Assembly (NCBI GenBank): GCA_030627085.1
Contig: DAOUSS010000098.1
Location: 1 to 5,955, forward strand
DNA: 5,955 nt
Source of the DNA: Candidatus Stahliibacteriota bacterium
Lineage (GTDB): Bacteria > Hydrothermota > UBA3073
Direction: 5' to 3'
Both the position numbers and the translations under genes were made by a program. Shown piece by piece: positions 5,591 to 5,955 of this stretch; position 1 is the first letter of the stretch; each line of letters opens with the position of its first letter. A model generated the notes under the pieces. The model made no database searches. It was not told where the DNA came from and saw nothing but the letters and a program-made list of their open reading frames with translations.

Positions 5591-5955
5591 ATGAAAACCC
5601 CAGAGGAGGAACGAATAGTGGCTGTAAGACGCTATCTGTCTGGAGATCCCATAAAATCTATCTATAAAGATCTCGAAAGAACAGAACAATGGCTTTTTAA
5701 ATGGGTCAAGCGTTATGACCCTATGAATCCTAAATGGTGTGAAAGTCGTTCTTGTGCTCCCCATAATATACCGAATAAAACACCCATGGAAATTGAAAAG
5801 ACTGTGTTAAGTATCAGAGACAGACTGAAAAGCGCAAATGAATTTTACGGTGCTCTTGCAATTCAATGGGCAATGGAAGACCTGGGATATGAAAAGGTCA
5901 TTTCTGAAAGTACTATAAAGGCAATACTGGCCAGATACGGCAAGATAGAACCTCG
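5591..5955 (+). CDS. Transposase N-terminus, IS481-like / integrase-core family (3' end beyond window)
   Basis: The first 121 residues are present and the frame is open at the right edge. Residues about 8-42 form a helix-turn-helix (IVAVRRYLSGDPIKSIYKDL, then a recognition helix with TEQWLFKWVKRY). A linker rich in Pro, Asn and basic residues (43-65) leads to a second helical DNA-binding segment (about 66-116), with IRDRLKSANEFYGALAIQWA and STIKAILARYG. This two-HTH layout precedes the DDE (rve) catalytic core in IS481-type transposases, which usually have about 350-400 residues. No catalytic residue is visible because that part is outside the window, so whether the gene is intact or active is unknown. 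The frame is uninterrupted so far. It is divergent from the efflux operon and functionally unrelated to it. A phage- or Tn7-type integrase-core protein is a less likely alternative. Confidence 0.85.
   Translation, partial: MKTPEEERIVAVRRYLSGDPIKSIYKDLERTEQWLFKWVKRYDPMNPKWCESRSCAPHNIPNKTPMEIEKTVLSIRDRLKSANEFYGALAIQWAMEDLGYEKVISESTIKAILARYGKIEP

Larger units (their letters stand above)
5400..5955 (+). mobile_element. Left part of an insertion element, IS481/integrase-core type (right end beyond window)
   Basis: Comprises the three-box end, promoter candidates and the 5' part of a transposase gene. The exact left terminus is not determined, because no partner inverted repeat or target duplication is inside the window. 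The start given is the first base of the longest repeat match (5400-5422 against 5461-5483, 21 of 23 identical). Family assignment rests on the transposase N-terminus only. Confidence 0.65.

Noticed and set aside
5573..5764. Minus-strand 63-codon frame opposite the transposase start
   Set aside because: Covers the transposase ribosome binding site and HTH-coding region in antisense; no family resemblance.

Overview
The window reads as chromosomal DNA of a Gram-negative-type (diderm) bacterium. It encodes a complete outer-membrane channel protein, a membrane-anchored periplasmic adaptor and a MacB-type ABC transporter, which only make sense with two membranes. Base composition is moderately AT-rich (about 40% G+C by eye). 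Strong Shine-Dalgarno sequences precede three of the four genes. The species cannot be named from the sequence. The transposase type, the palindromic repeats and the helical insert in the adaptor recall uncultured lineages such as Nitrospirota, Planctomycetota or Desulfobacterota, but that is a weak guess.

Layout: the left three quarters (1-4683) is a minus-strand operon in the order TolC-family outer-membrane protein (4683-3301), MacA-like adaptor (3208-1790), MacB-type fused ATPase/permease (1766 to beyond the left edge). Gaps are 92 and 23 bases. Together they would form a tripartite pump: MacB hydrolyses ATP in the cytoplasm and works as a mechanotransmitter, the adaptor bridges the periplasm, and the TolC-like trimer opens to the outside. 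The cargo (macrolide, peptide, lipid or siderophore) cannot be read from sequence.

The next roughly 900 bases (4684-5590) hold no convincing gene but are dense in repeats: an imperfect 52/53-base direct repeat, two related GC-rich palindromes that share an AAGAGA tail, a diverged 59-base tandem repeat with nested inverted repeats, and three copies of GACATCGTTTAG just before a plus-strand transposase.

The right end (5591-5955) is the start of a transposase resembling the IS481/integrase-core type. It has a good ribosome binding site and two extended -10 promoter candidates. The catalytic domain lies beyond the window. The three GACATCGTTTAG boxes are best explained as sub-terminal transposase-binding sites of that element. 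I see no convincing wholly new system. The most unusual items are the approximately 85-residue helical insertion in the adaptor, the box array at the transposon end, and the repeat-rich spacer.
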